This document shows positions 20,860-31,625 of a stretch of DNA of 64,000 nucleotides, in pieces. The notes beneath the pieces were generated by a model. That model ran no database searches. It was not told where the DNA came from and saw nothing but the letters and a program-made list of their open reading frames with translations. Origin of the DNA: Peromyscus leucopus. Taxonomy: Eukaryota; Chordata; Mammalia; Rodentia; Cricetidae. The stretch is from the NCBI RefSeq assembly GCF_004664715.2, contig NC_051083.1, positions 115,206,534 through 115,270,533 on the forward strand, written 5' to 3'. How positions within the stretch are numbered: position 1 is the first letter of the stretch; every line of letters starts with the position of its first letter. The translations under genes were made by a program, and so were the position numbers.

Positions 20860-23665
20860 TTAAAGTCCTCTTTTGAGCTCTTGGTTAGGGATGTCCAAGA
20901 GCCTCCAAAAGCATACATGCTATTTCTATTACCCTTAGTTGTCCCCTGGAGGTTGAAGGTAAATCCACATTACTGAAGACACCATGCACTTCAGAGAGAG
21001 GGGCCAGAGGCCTCTGAATAGGAACAGACCTGAATGTCTCCTCCCTGAGGGCTAGATTTCAAGGTACCAGAAAGTGCCAGTGAAAGCTTCTAGAGGAGTG
21101 AAGTAAACAACAATCATACCCAGCTGTAACACTTATGATCCACAACAATGTCCAGTATGGCACAATAACTGTAAGGGTGAGGTAATTGCATGCATACTTT
21201 GTTGGTAACCTATAGATGTCTAATTGAATCTAAGACTCACCCAAGAGGGAAAAGTTCCTAATACTGGAAACTTAGTCAGCTACTCAACTACTCAGGCAAG
21301 TGAAGTCATGGATTTTGGAATATAGCTGGCAATCACCATTTCATTAAACCAGTATGCCCCTTAACTACACTCTAAATATCTGTTCTTACACCCACAGATA
21401 AGTATGGTCCTCACCTCTCATCAAGGAAACTTCTCTTTGCAATAGAGAGAGAGAGCATTACAAAAAGCCACAAGCAATCACATGCAGAGTTATGGAGTCC
21501 AGTATCAATGGGTGCATCTACAAAGCACACCCATATCTAAGGCTCAGGAAACATTGTGAAAGGAAACAAAGTGACTTTAAGAGCCAAAGGAGATCCTGCC
21601 CCAGACTTCCCTTCAATTCTCAACAGAGGAAACTCAAATGGCTGAAAGACATTTAAGGAATTGATCAACATCCCTAATCATCGGGGAAATGCAAATCAAA
21701 ACAACTCTGAGACACCACCTTACACCTGTCATAATGGTTAAGATCAAATACACTGAAGATACCTTATGCTGGAGAAGATGTGGAGCTAGGGGAACTCTCC
21801 TCCACTGCTGGTGGGAATGCAAGCTTGCACAACCACTTTGGAAAATTAGAAAATTTTAGAAAATCTTAGAAAATTGGCAATTAATCTTCCCCAAGATCCA
21901 GCTATACCACTCTTGGGCATATACCCAAGGAATGCTCAATCATACCACAAGGGCACTTGCTCAGCTATGTTCATAGCAGCATTGTTTGTAATAGCCAGAA
22001 CATGGAAACAACCTAGATGCCCTTCACCTGAAGAATGGATAAATAAAATGTGGTACATATACACAATGGAATACTACTCGGCAGAGAAAAACAATGACAT
22101 CCTGAGGTTTGCAGGCAAATGGATGGATCTAGAAAAAATCATCCTGAGTGAGGTAACCCAGACTCAGAAAGACAAACATGGTATGTACTTACTCATAGGA
22201 GGATACTAGATGTGGAACAAGGATGACTAGACTGCTACTCACAACTCCAAGGAGGCTACCTAGTAAAGAGGACCCTAAGAAAGACACAGTGATTGCCCAA
22301 TAATGGAGAAATGGATGAGATCTACATGAACAGCCTGGACGTGAGTGGGGGTAATGAAGGGTGAGGGTCGAGGGAAAGAGAGCTTGGGGGAGCGGGAGAT
22401 CCCAGCTGGATCAAGAACAGAGAGGGACAACAAGGAATAGGAGACCATGGTAAATGAATACCACATCAGAATAGGAAGAATCCAAGTGCTAGAGGGGCCC
22501 ACAGAAATCCACAAATATACCCCCACAATAAACTGCTGGCAATGGTCGAGAGACAGCCTGAACTGACCTACTCTGGTGATAGGATGGCCAAACACCCTAA
22601 TTGTCGTGCTAGAAACCCCATCCAATGACTGAGGGAACTGGATGCAGAGATCCATGGCTAGGCCCCAGATGGAGCTCCAGGAATCCAACTGGCAAGAAAG
22701 AGGAAAGTTTATGTGAGCGAGAATTGTTGAGATCAAGGTTGGATAAAGCACAGGGACAAATAGCCAAACGAATAGAAACACATGAACTATGAACCGAGGG
22801 CTGAGGGGCCCCCAACTGGATCAGGCCCTCTGGATAAGTGAGACAGTTGATTAGGTTGATCTGTTTGGGAGGCATCCAGGCAGTGGGACTGGGTCCTGTG
22901 CTCAGTGCATGAGCTGGCTGTTTGAAACCTGGGGCTTATGCAGGGACGCTTGGTTCAGCCTGGGAGGAGGGGACTGGACCTGCCTGGACTGAGTCTACCA
23001 GGTTGATCTCAATCCTCAGGGGAGTTTTTGCCCTGGAGGAGATGGGAAGGGGGGGTGGGCTGGGGGAAAGGAGAGGGGGGCAGGAGGGGGGAGAATAAGG
23101 GAATCTGCGGCTGATATGTAGAATTAAATGATATTGTAAAATTAAATTAAATTAAATTTAAAATAATAAAACAGTCTTAAAAACTAAAGAGCCAAAGGAA
23201 TAGGGAGTTTATTTGAGACATTGTCTACTAGTAATATTAGAAGCTAGACTCATAAAGTCTCACCGGTATGACTGCCTAAATATAAGCTGAACAAGCACAA
23301 CAAATAGACATGACAAAGCAGACAGGGAAAATCCCAGGAGGCCCCAGTCCTGCACAAAAAAGTACAGACAAATAAGAATGCTGATGATGGGAGAAAGAGT
23401 CTTCCCCAGGGAAGAGCACCCCAGTTGGTAATCTAATACCAAATGGTCAGCCCTGAAAACAAACATAAAAGTAATATCGTGTGGACAGAACAGGTTATAT
23501 TTTTGGCTATAAATGTATATACATATATGCATGTAACAAAAAATAGTGAAAAAAAGGCCATGCATTTGAAGGATAGTAGGAGAAATGTATGAGAAAACAA
23601 CTGGAGAGACAAAAGGAGAGGGAGAAATGGTATAATTATAATATGATCTTAAAAAGAATAAAAAG
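20860..23665 (+). mobile_element. Lx-type L1 3' UTR, sense, split by a younger L1
   Basis: First part (20860-21591): ggttagggatgtccaagagc, gacaccatgcacttcagaga, atacccagctgtaacactta. Second part (23187-23665): taaagtctcaccggtatgac, agagtcttccccagggaaga, catgcatttgaaggatagta, then an A-rich end. The younger L1 at 21592-23186 sits between them. Confidence 0.85.
21592..23186 (+). mobile_element. 5'-truncated L1 with complete 3' UTR
   Basis: About 23 bp of unassigned sequence (gatcctgccc...) precedes the ORF2 C-terminal region, which runs to about 22230. Visible are [29 protein letters not shown] codons at the end of a 111-codon frame (21874-22209). A 3' UTR of about 900 bp follows, with a dense G-rich tract (23045-23095) and an ATTAAATTAAATTAAA tail. 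Target-site duplication AAGAGCCAAAGGA lies at 21579-21591 and 23187-23199. This is the best-preserved reference copy of the youngest-looking L1 subfamily here. Confidence 0.88.
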
Positions 23666-24200
23666 GGAGGCTTCTCTGACTAAAATTGAGAACAGTATGA
23701 GTCTATAGATACCAACATATATATTTAGAAGGTAGTTAGACAACATGTCCATGTAGAAAAATAACAATATCCCTTTCTACCCTAGGACCCATAACCTACA
23801 AACGAATAATTTTTGACTTGTGTTACACTACTAGGCATGAATTTGAAGCCTGCAAATCCAAACAGAAAGAGATTAGTTCCTCAATAACAGTAATTCCACT
23901 ATTGCACCAGTGGGCACATCTTGATGGACAGGTCATGACTGTAACATTCAGGTTCTGGTGCTAGGTAAGACCACGGATGACCCCCTTCCCGTACCTTGCA
24001 TGGCACCTTCTAGAACCATGAAAGCTAGACTCCAGAGAGAAAATGTCTGTCAGTTTGAGATTGATTTCTCTATGTCCTATAGCCAAAGTGTGTGGTGTCT
24101 TCTGGAGTAAGTTGTACTGTGTAGTGATGTGGGCAACCAAGAGCAATGGCAGTAGCTTGTGCTGTTTTGCTGACTTCTGGGGCCTCTCTGACAAATAAAT
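23666..24200 (-). mobile_element. Lx-type L1 3' UTR, antisense
   Basis: gaggcttctctgactaaaat, ggcaccttctagaaccatga, gtgtggtgtcttctggagta and gggcaaccaagagcaatggc in antisense order, abutting the sense copy that ends at 23665. Confidence 0.8.
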
Positions 24201-24309
24201 AAATCTGATTATTTTTATCATTCTTTTAATATGAAGATCTTCACTTGCATATATTTTTCACAAACATAACTTTGCTTCCATTTATGCTGGGAGAGAAAGG
24301 TTCTGTGGG

Positions 24310-24735
24310 TAGGCGTATTTTTCCATTCTTCTGTTATTGGAAACCTACGTTGGTTCTATAACTTAGCTATGGTGAGTAATGTTGTAATAAACATTGATGT
24401 GCAAGTACCTCTCTGATACGTTGACTCAGAATCCTCTGGGTCAATTCTCAGGAATAATATAGCTGGGTCATACAATATATCTAGTTTTAATTTTTAAGGC
24501 AAGCACATATTATCATAGTGGCTGGGTTGGTTTACATTTCCACCAGCTTTCTATAAGAGTGTCTCTTCATAAACATCCTTGTCAGCATTTGTTCTTATCT
24601 GTTTTTTCAGTGATTGCCATTATGACTGGAATGAAATAAAATATCAAGGTAGCTTTGATTTTCATCTCTTAGACACTTAGTCAAGTTAAACATTTTTCAT
24701 ATGTTTGTTGGCCATTTGTACCTCATTGGGTTTTT
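24310..24735 (-). mobile_element. Old L1 ORF2 3' region, antisense
   Basis: gtaatgttgtaataaacatt, ggtcaattctcaggaataat, agctgggtcatacaatatat, ggtttacatttccaccagct and gtttgttggccatttgtacc are antisense ORF2 C-terminal landmarks conserved across mammals. Confidence 0.8.
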
Positions 24736-24990
24736 GTTATTTTTATTCTTCTATCATATATTACCTCTTGACCTCAGTTTCCCCTCCCTTCTCTCCTCCC
24801 AGTCCCTACCACACAGCTCTCCTCTCCTCTAGATCCATTCCTCCTCCATTTATGTTCAGAAAAGAGCAGGCCTTTCACAGGGATATCAACCTAACATGGC
24901 ATATCAGGTTATAAGAAGATTAAGCACAAACCCTCATGTCAGTGCTGGACAGGGCAACCCAGTAGGACCTCATCTATTCAGAATTCTTGT
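24736..24990 (-). mobile_element. Rodent L1 3' UTR fragment, antisense
   Basis: Pyrimidine-rich start followed by gatccattcctcctccattt, agaaaagagcaggcctttca, cagggatatcaacctaacat, ggacagggcaacccagtagg. Confidence 0.7.
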
Positions 24991-25029
24991 CATTTCTTTA
25001 AGCATTTAAAGAAATGCTTTATTTATTTA

Positions 25030-26025
25030 TTGGACCGTATGCTGTTTAGTTTTTGTTTGTATTCACTTCTTTGAATAATCTACATATTAATCCCTGTCAA
25101 ACAAAAGGGTAACAAACATTCTCATTTTATAGGCTGTTCATTAACTTAATTAGTCATTTCTTTATCCTTGTAGAAGTTTATTTATCTCATGAGTTCCTAC
25201 TGGTGTCCTACTCTGAGTGTTTTTGCCTAGCCTATGTCTTGAAGTATTTTCCTCTAGCAGCTGCAGAGTCTCAGTTCTTACAGTAAGGTGTTTGCAACAT
25301 ATGGAGCTCTTTTGTACAGGATGAGACATAGATAAAGTTTCATTCTTTTTCATATAAATATCAAGTATTCTCAACACAATTTGTTGACAATGTGTAGCAT
25401 GAATCTTAAAAGTTCTTATTAATAAAATCAAACCCGAGGCCAGTTATTGGGGTCCATGCTGGTAGATCAGAGAGACAGAACAAGCCACAGCTATCTCACC
25501 TTGCCGGATCCTCAGCTGGTCTTGTCTCCTCAGACTGGAGGCCTCTGAGTCCTCATCCGGAATGGGTCTCGGCTGAATTACTGCTCAAAAGCCTGAAGCT
25601 TAACCAGGCCAAATGCTTAACCAGCCAAAATCTTCTAGTTTCTGGTCCTCACGCCTTATATATCTTTTTGCTACCACCACTCCCTGGGATTAAAGGCTGG
25701 CTTTCTGGGATTAAAGGCGTGTGTTACCATGCTTGGATATTTGCAATGTGGCCTTGAACTCACAGAGATCCAGAGGGATTTCTATCTCTGGAATGCTAGG
25801 ATTAAAGGTGTGAGTGCCACCATTTTCTAGCCTTTGTATCTAGTGGCTGTCTGTTCTCTGACCCCAGATAAATTTATTAGAGTACACAATATTTTGGGGA
25901 ACACAATATCACCACAACAATGATATCTACTCTCGACTGTATATTTTAGGTATCTCCATCAAAAAAATCAAGTAACTGTTGCTGAATAGGCTTATTTATA
26001 TAACTCTGTGGAAAAACAATTTTTT
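25030..26025 (-). mobile_element. Old L1 ORF2 fragment, antisense, split by a solo LTR
   Basis: Left part to 25392: ttagtttttgtttgtattca, aagtttcattctttttcata, caacacaatttgttgacaat. Right part from 25917: gactgtatattttaggtatc, aaaaatcaagtaactgttgc, tgaataggcttatttatata. Reading order is continuous once the LTR at 25393-25916 is removed. Confidence 0.75.
25393..25916 (-). mobile_element. Solo LTR with embedded B1-derived modules, copy 1
   Basis: Plus-strand ends are TGTAGCATGA... and ...ATATCACCACA. Six-base duplications ACAATG flank it (25387-25392, 25917-25922). On the minus strand a TATATAAGG box (around 25663-25672) sits about two-thirds of the way along, so minus is taken as sense. Inside are B1-like segments (ggattaaaggctggctttct, ggattaaaggcgtgtgttac, cttgaactcacagagatcca). 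A near-identical copy lies at 60222-60748. Confidence 0.85.
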
Positions 26026-26027
26026 CT

Positions 26028-26235
26028 GTGTGTGGATTGCCTGTCCACATGTGGCTTGTCTACTACATGCAGCTTACCCTCGAGATTGTACACTTAACTC
26101 ATGTGATTCCTCTTAACCCACAGAGTATAAATTGCTTGATGCTCTGAATAAAGTTGGCTATTTCATAAAACTTCAGTCCACCTCATTTCTCCAGGTCCAA
26201 CTTCATTCTCCCAGATCCAATAGCCCCTAAAGTGG
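26028..26235 (+). mobile_element. Possible ERVL/MT2-like LTR fragment
   Basis: gagtataaattgcttgatgc contains a TATA box and ctctgaataaagttggctat an AATAAA signal in LTR-like spacing, preceded by acatgcagcttaccctcgag and ctcatgtgattcctcttaac. It resembles rodent ERVL-type LTRs from memory. Ends are not defined. Confidence 0.5.
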
Positions 26236-26324
26236 TAAACAGTCCACAACCTCCTTCCAATTACCCTGAGACCCCTCCAATACATATTCCTTGCAATTTC
26301 ATGTCCTCCTTTAAAAATACTTAA

Positions 26325-26555
26325 CAACTGAGCCAAATTATTGCTACCCATGTGCGCACGGGGGGAGGGGGGGGAGTCATCCATTGAGGAACACATTACC
26401 TACCAGTAGCCATGTCTCCAAAAGAGAGTGATTATCCCTCCCTCTGCAGCCATCAACTGAGAATTGTTACCCCAAGCCAGGGATGAGGCCTTGGAGATGC
26501 CGCCATACTCTGTGCTAGAATTTTTAACTGGATTGTTGCTGTATCAGTCTAACAG
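26325..26555 (-). mobile_element. Older L1 3' UTR fragment, antisense
   Basis: ctacccatgtgcgcacgggg, cattacctaccagtagccat, gcagccatcaactgagaatt and agccagggatgaggccttgg parallel the copy at 20166-20720. Confidence 0.65.
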
Positions 26556-26559
26556 TTAT

Positions 26560-29500
26560 GCAAAGCTTCAGACATCATAACTCCAGATTCCTAGACTCAA
26601 ATGCAAAAAGAAAGATATGAACAACCAAGAAAATATGCCTTCTCCAGAATCCAGAAACTCTAACATAATAGGCCCAGGGAAATCAATTTAATGGAAACAT
26701 AAGACAGGAACTCAAAAAAGCAATTATGGAAATGTTTGAGGACCTTGAAAAGGATATAAATAAGTGCCTTAATGAAAACACATAGTTTAATGAAATTCTT
26801 AAAACAATTCAAGTCATAAAATTTTAATTTAACAAAGAAGTAGAATCACTAAAGAAAGCACAAGTGGAAAGTGAAAAACTCAGGATATCAACTAAAACCC
26901 CTGATGTAAGCCCCATCAACAGATTAAAAGACATGGAATAGAGAATTTTAGATCTTGAAAATAAGGTAGAAGAAATGTATAGCTCAAAAAAATGTTAAAA
27001 CTAAAAAAAGGCACAAAACATCCAGGAAATCTGGGGCATTATGAAAAGATAAAACCAATCAGTCATAGGAATAGAGGAAGGAGAATAAAGCCAGTTCAAA
27101 ACTATAGAAAATAATTATAGAACAAACTTATAGAAGGCAATGTCCTGAATTTAAAGAACAAGATGGCCATCAAGATGCACGAAGCATATGGAATACCAAA
27201 TAGACAGGGCCAGAAAAGAAACTCCCCACAACACATAATAATTGAAACACTAAATGTACAGAACAAAGAAAGAATGTTAAAAGTCTCAAGGGAGAAATAC
27301 CATGTTCCAGATATAGGCAAGCCCGTTAGTATAACAGCTGATTTGTCAAGGGAGATTCTAAAAGCCAGGGAGTCCTGGAAGGATGTTCTATGAGTTCTGA
27401 GAGACCAGAAAAGCCAGTCCAGAATGCTATACCCAGCCAAACTACCAATATAACAATCAACAGACAAAAAAACCCATTTCACAATAAAAAGAGATTTAAG
27501 CTACTTCAGTCCACCAATCCAGCTATTCAGAAGACATTAGAAGGAAAACCTCAGTGTGAAGATAAGGTTAACTACACCCAGGAGGATATAAGGAATAAAA
27601 AATATCAGCTTAGCATATCAAAATTGGGGGGACCCATATCACAACAAAATAATAGAAATCAACAAACACCACTCATCGATAATTCTCAATCAGTGATCTC
27701 AATTCCCCAATAAAAAGACTCAGACTAATAGACTGGATTAGAAAACAGGATCCCCCTTTCTGTTTCACCCAAGAAAATATCTCACCATCAAGGATAGACA
27801 TCACCTTGGGGAAATAGAATGGAAAAGGATATTCCAATCAAATAGAACCAAGAGTCAAAAAGGAAGAGCTATTTTAATATCTGTAAAAAATAGACTTCAA
27901 ACTGAAACAAATTCAAAGAGATAAGGAAGGACACTACACAATCATTAAAGAAAAAATTAAAAGGGTATTACAGTTCTAAATATTTATGCACCAAACACAA
28001 GACACCCAAATTCATAAATGAAACACCACTACAGATAAAAGTCACATATTAACTCTAAGACAGTGACAATGGGTGACATCAATACCCCGCTCCTACCAAT
28101 AAGTCATTCAGAAAAAACTAAACAGAGATATGTTGGAGTAAAACATAATAACATAAATCAAATGGACCTAGCAGACATCTAGAGAACATTCCACTAAACA
28201 CTAAAGAATATCTTTCTTTTCAGGACCTAACAGAAGCAAGTCTCAATAGATATAGAAAAGAAGTTGCAATAAAACCCTCCATTTTACCTGACCACTGTGG
28301 AATTTAAAGCTAAATACCAGCAGAAAATATATAAACTTATGAAAAATGAACAACTCACTACCGAATGGAAATTATAAGACATTAACCGAGAAGGAAATTA
28401 TAAGCCGTTCAGAATTGAATGAAAAAGAAAATATAGCATACATAAAAAATTGGAGAAATCTCATAACTTAATGACACACTTAAAAGCTCTAGAAAAAGAA
28501 GTGGAAATAATACCAAAGGGAAGGAATGGGAAAAAAATACTCAAACTCAGGCCTGAAATCAAGGAAATTGAGACAAAAAAATACAAGCACTCAATGAAGC
28601 AAGCAATTGGATCTTTGGGGAAAAAAAAACATTGACAAACTTTTAGCCAAATTAATGAAAAGATGAAGAGAAAAGATCTATTAAAGTTAGAGATGAAAAG
28701 GGAGACATTACAACAGATACTGAGGGCATTCTGAAAATCATAAAAAACATACCTTAAACTGAATTGTATCAAACTGAAGAAGCTAAAATAAATGGATGAG
28801 TATCTTGATACACTCAACCTACCAAAGTTAAAACAACATGAAATAAACAATTTGCACACACTCATAACCCCTAATGAAATAGAAGAAGTAATTAAAATTC
28901 TCCCAAGCAAAAAGAGTCCAGGGCCATACAGATTCAGTACAAATTTCTACTAAATTTTCAAAGAGAAATTAACTCTAATAATCCTCAAACTATTCTGCAA
29001 AATAGAAACTGAAGGGACATTTCCTAATTTTTTTAAATCCACTGTTGCCGTGATACTAATACTATACAAAAACCCAAGAAAAAAGAAAATTATAGAGCAA
29101 TATCCCTTATGAAAATAGATGCAAAATTTCTCAAGAAATGCTTACAAAAGTCATTTTGGAATACGTTAACAAGACTATCTACCACAATCAAATAGAATTC
29201 ATTCCAAAGATGCAGGGATGTTTCAACCTATGTGAAAGAATAAATGTAAAATATCACATAAACAATTTAAGGGTAAAAAGAACATGAACACCTCATTAAA
29301 TGCAGAAAAGGTCTATGACAAAATTCAATATACCTTCATGAAAAAATCCTGGAAAGACTAGGGACACAAGGGACATACTTCAACATAATAAAGGCAATTT
29401 ACCCAAAGCTCGTAGCCAGTATCATTCTAAATAGAGACAAATTCAAATAATTCCCACTAAAATCAGAAATAAGTCAAAGATGCCCACTCTTACTGTATCT

Positions 29501-31145
29501 ATTTAATACAGTACTTGAAGTATTAGCTAGAACAGTTAGACAACAGAAGATTATCTAAGGAAAAGAAGAAGTCACACTGTCCTTATTTGTGGATGATATA
29601 ATTATATGCATAAAAGATTCAAAAGACTTCACCAGGAAATAACTGATAAACGCTTTCAGCAAAGTAGCAGAACACAAAATTAACACACAAAACTCAGTAG
29701 CTTCCCTATACAAAGAAATGACAAATGGACTGAGAAAGAAATCAGAAAACAATAACTCTCACAATAGCATCAAAACATATCATGGGATAATTTTAACCAA
29801 GTAAGTAAAAGACTTGAATAATTAATAAAATATTGAAGAAAGAAATTAGATAAGACACCAGAAGACAGAAAGACATACTGTGCTCATGGAACCTTAGGAT
29901 TAATATTGTGAAAATAGTGACCCACAAAAAGGAATCTATAGATTCAATGCAATTTTCATCAAAATCACAACACAGTTCTTCAAAGAAGTTCAAAAATTAT
30001 CTTCAGTATCATGTGGAAACACTAAGAAAAACAATAAGATGCTAAAATAATTCTGAATAATAAAAGAATTGCTGAAGAAATCATTGCCCCCAATCCAAGT
30101 TGTGCTATAGAGCTATAGTAACAAAAATAGCATGATATTGACATGAAAACAGACCAATGGAATCAATCTGAATACCCAGACATAAGTCCACACCTATGGA
30201 TACCTCATCTTTGATAAAGAAGCCAAAAATTCAAAGTGGAGAAAATATATAATCTTCAACATATGGTACTGGTCAAACTGAATAGCTTCATGTAGAATAG
30301 TGGTTCTCATTCTTCCTGTAGTTATGACCCCTTAATACAGTTCATGCTGTTGTGACCCCCAATCAAAATTATTTTCATTGCTACTTCATAAATTTAAGTT
30401 TGCTACTGCTGTGAATTGTAATATAAATATCTGATATACAGATGGTCTTAGGCAAACCCTATGAAAGGTTCATTTAACCCTCAAAGAGACTATGACCCCC
30501 AGGATGAGAACCACTGATGTAGAAGAACATAAATATCCATATTTACCACTCTCCACAAAACTTAATTCCAAATGGATCAAGTATCTCAACATAAAACAAG
30601 ATTATCTAAAGGTTTTAGAAGATAAAGTAAGGACTGTGCTTGAACTTACTGGCAATGCAAAGAACTTTCTCAAAAGGATACTGATAGCACAGGTAATAAG
30701 ACCAACAATTAGTAAATAAGACCTCATGGAGCTAAATCAGCTTCTATATAGCAAAGGACACCATCATGTGAGTAAAGAGGCAGCCTATAGAACAAAGAAA
30801 AACCTTTAGTAACTAGACCTCTGTTAGATGGTTAGTATCTAGAATATATGAAGAACTAAAATAACCTGAATGCCAAGAAAAAAAAACTCAATTTGAAATG
30901 GGGTATAGAACTAAACATGGAGTTCTCCAAAGATGAAACACAAAAGGCTGATAAAAAAAAGTTCTAAAAATGTTCAACATCCTTAGTCATCAGGGAAATG
31001 CAAATAATAACTACTTTGATATTTCATCTCACCACAGTTGGAATGGGCAAGATCAATAAAACAAATGACAGCTCATACTGGCAAGGATGTAGGGAAGGGG
31101 GACCACTTATTCATAGCTGGTGGGAGTGCAAACTTGTGCAGCCAT
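26560..31145 (+). mobile_element. Decayed near-complete L1 (ORF1 and ORF2)
   Basis: ORF1 remnant spans about 26600-27450: a coiled-coil-like lysine/glutamate-rich region, then an RRM/C-terminal segment (GQKRNSPQHIIIETLNVQNK at about 27210-27260; PVSITADLSREILKARESW later). ORF2 remnant spans about 27790-31145: an endonuclease stretch (MGDINTPLLPISHSEK-like near 28070), reverse transcriptase (LPSKKSPGPYRFSTNFY near 28900) and a decayed catalytic box (LFVDD near 29590, where FADD is expected). Stops and frameshifts are everywhere, so it is inactive. No promoter or 5' UTR could be recognised upstream. A hAT MITE sits inside at 30298-30516. Confidence 0.88.
30298..30516 (+). mobile_element. URR1-like hAT-Charlie MITE
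   Basis: 219 bp with terminal inverted repeats (TAGTGGTTCTCA at the left, TGAGAACCACTG at the right; hAT consensus CAGTGGTTCTCA with one change). A perfect 8-bp target-site duplication ATGTAGAA lies at 30290-30297 and 30517-30524. The interior (gttatgaccccttaatacag, attgctacttcataaattta, tgacccccaggatgagaacc) matches the rodent URR1 family as I remember it. It has no coding capacity. It lies in the ORF2 sequence of the older L1. Confidence 0.93.
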
Positions 31146-31154
31146 GATGGAAAT

Positions 31155-31330
31155 ATTTAATGAAGTGGTCAATATCCTTAGCAATTGGGGAAATGAAAAA
31201 TTAAAACTACTTTAATGCCCCATCTCACATCAACGTGGTCATCATCAAGAATACTAGTAATAACAAACACTAGCATGGATTTGACAAAGATAGAACATTT
31301 TTATACTGTTGGTGAGAGTGAAAAAATCAT
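31155..31330 (+). mobile_element. L1 ORF2 C-terminal fragment, second copy
   Basis: ggtcaatatccttagcaatt, ggggaaatgaaaaattaaaa and tatactgttggtgagagtg repeat the ORF2 segment already present at 30970-31140. Confidence 0.7.
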
Positions 31331-31504
31331 CATCAAAGGATAATTTCACTATAAAAATATAGTAGTAGTAAAAAAAACACCTCTTAAATGCCAGTCATTT
31401 TAGAAAGTAGGGGACTATTTTGTGTAATTTAAAATTATCATAGTTTATTATGGTTGCCATGAGCTATGTTGATATGTTTTTTTTGTGGGGGAGGATTTTT
31501 GTTT

Positions 31505-31625
31505 GTTTTTTCTATTTCTATTTATTTCTTCCTTCTACTCAAAAAAATTTTTTTTCATGTAATATATCCTGATTACGGTTTCCACTGCTTCTTCTCCTCC
31601 CCACATCCCCTCCCATCCACAGCTG
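31505..31625 (-). mobile_element. L1 3' terminus, antisense
   Basis: T-run, then catgtaatatatcctgatta, cggtttccactgcttcttct, and ccccacatcccctcccatcc. This is the reverse complement of the 3' end found in sense at 33410-33520. Confidence 0.75.

Noticed and set aside
22275..22781. 168-codon minus-strand frame
   Set aside because: Antisense of the L1 3' UTR; the same frame occurs in other L1 copies. Recorded only as a low-interest finding.
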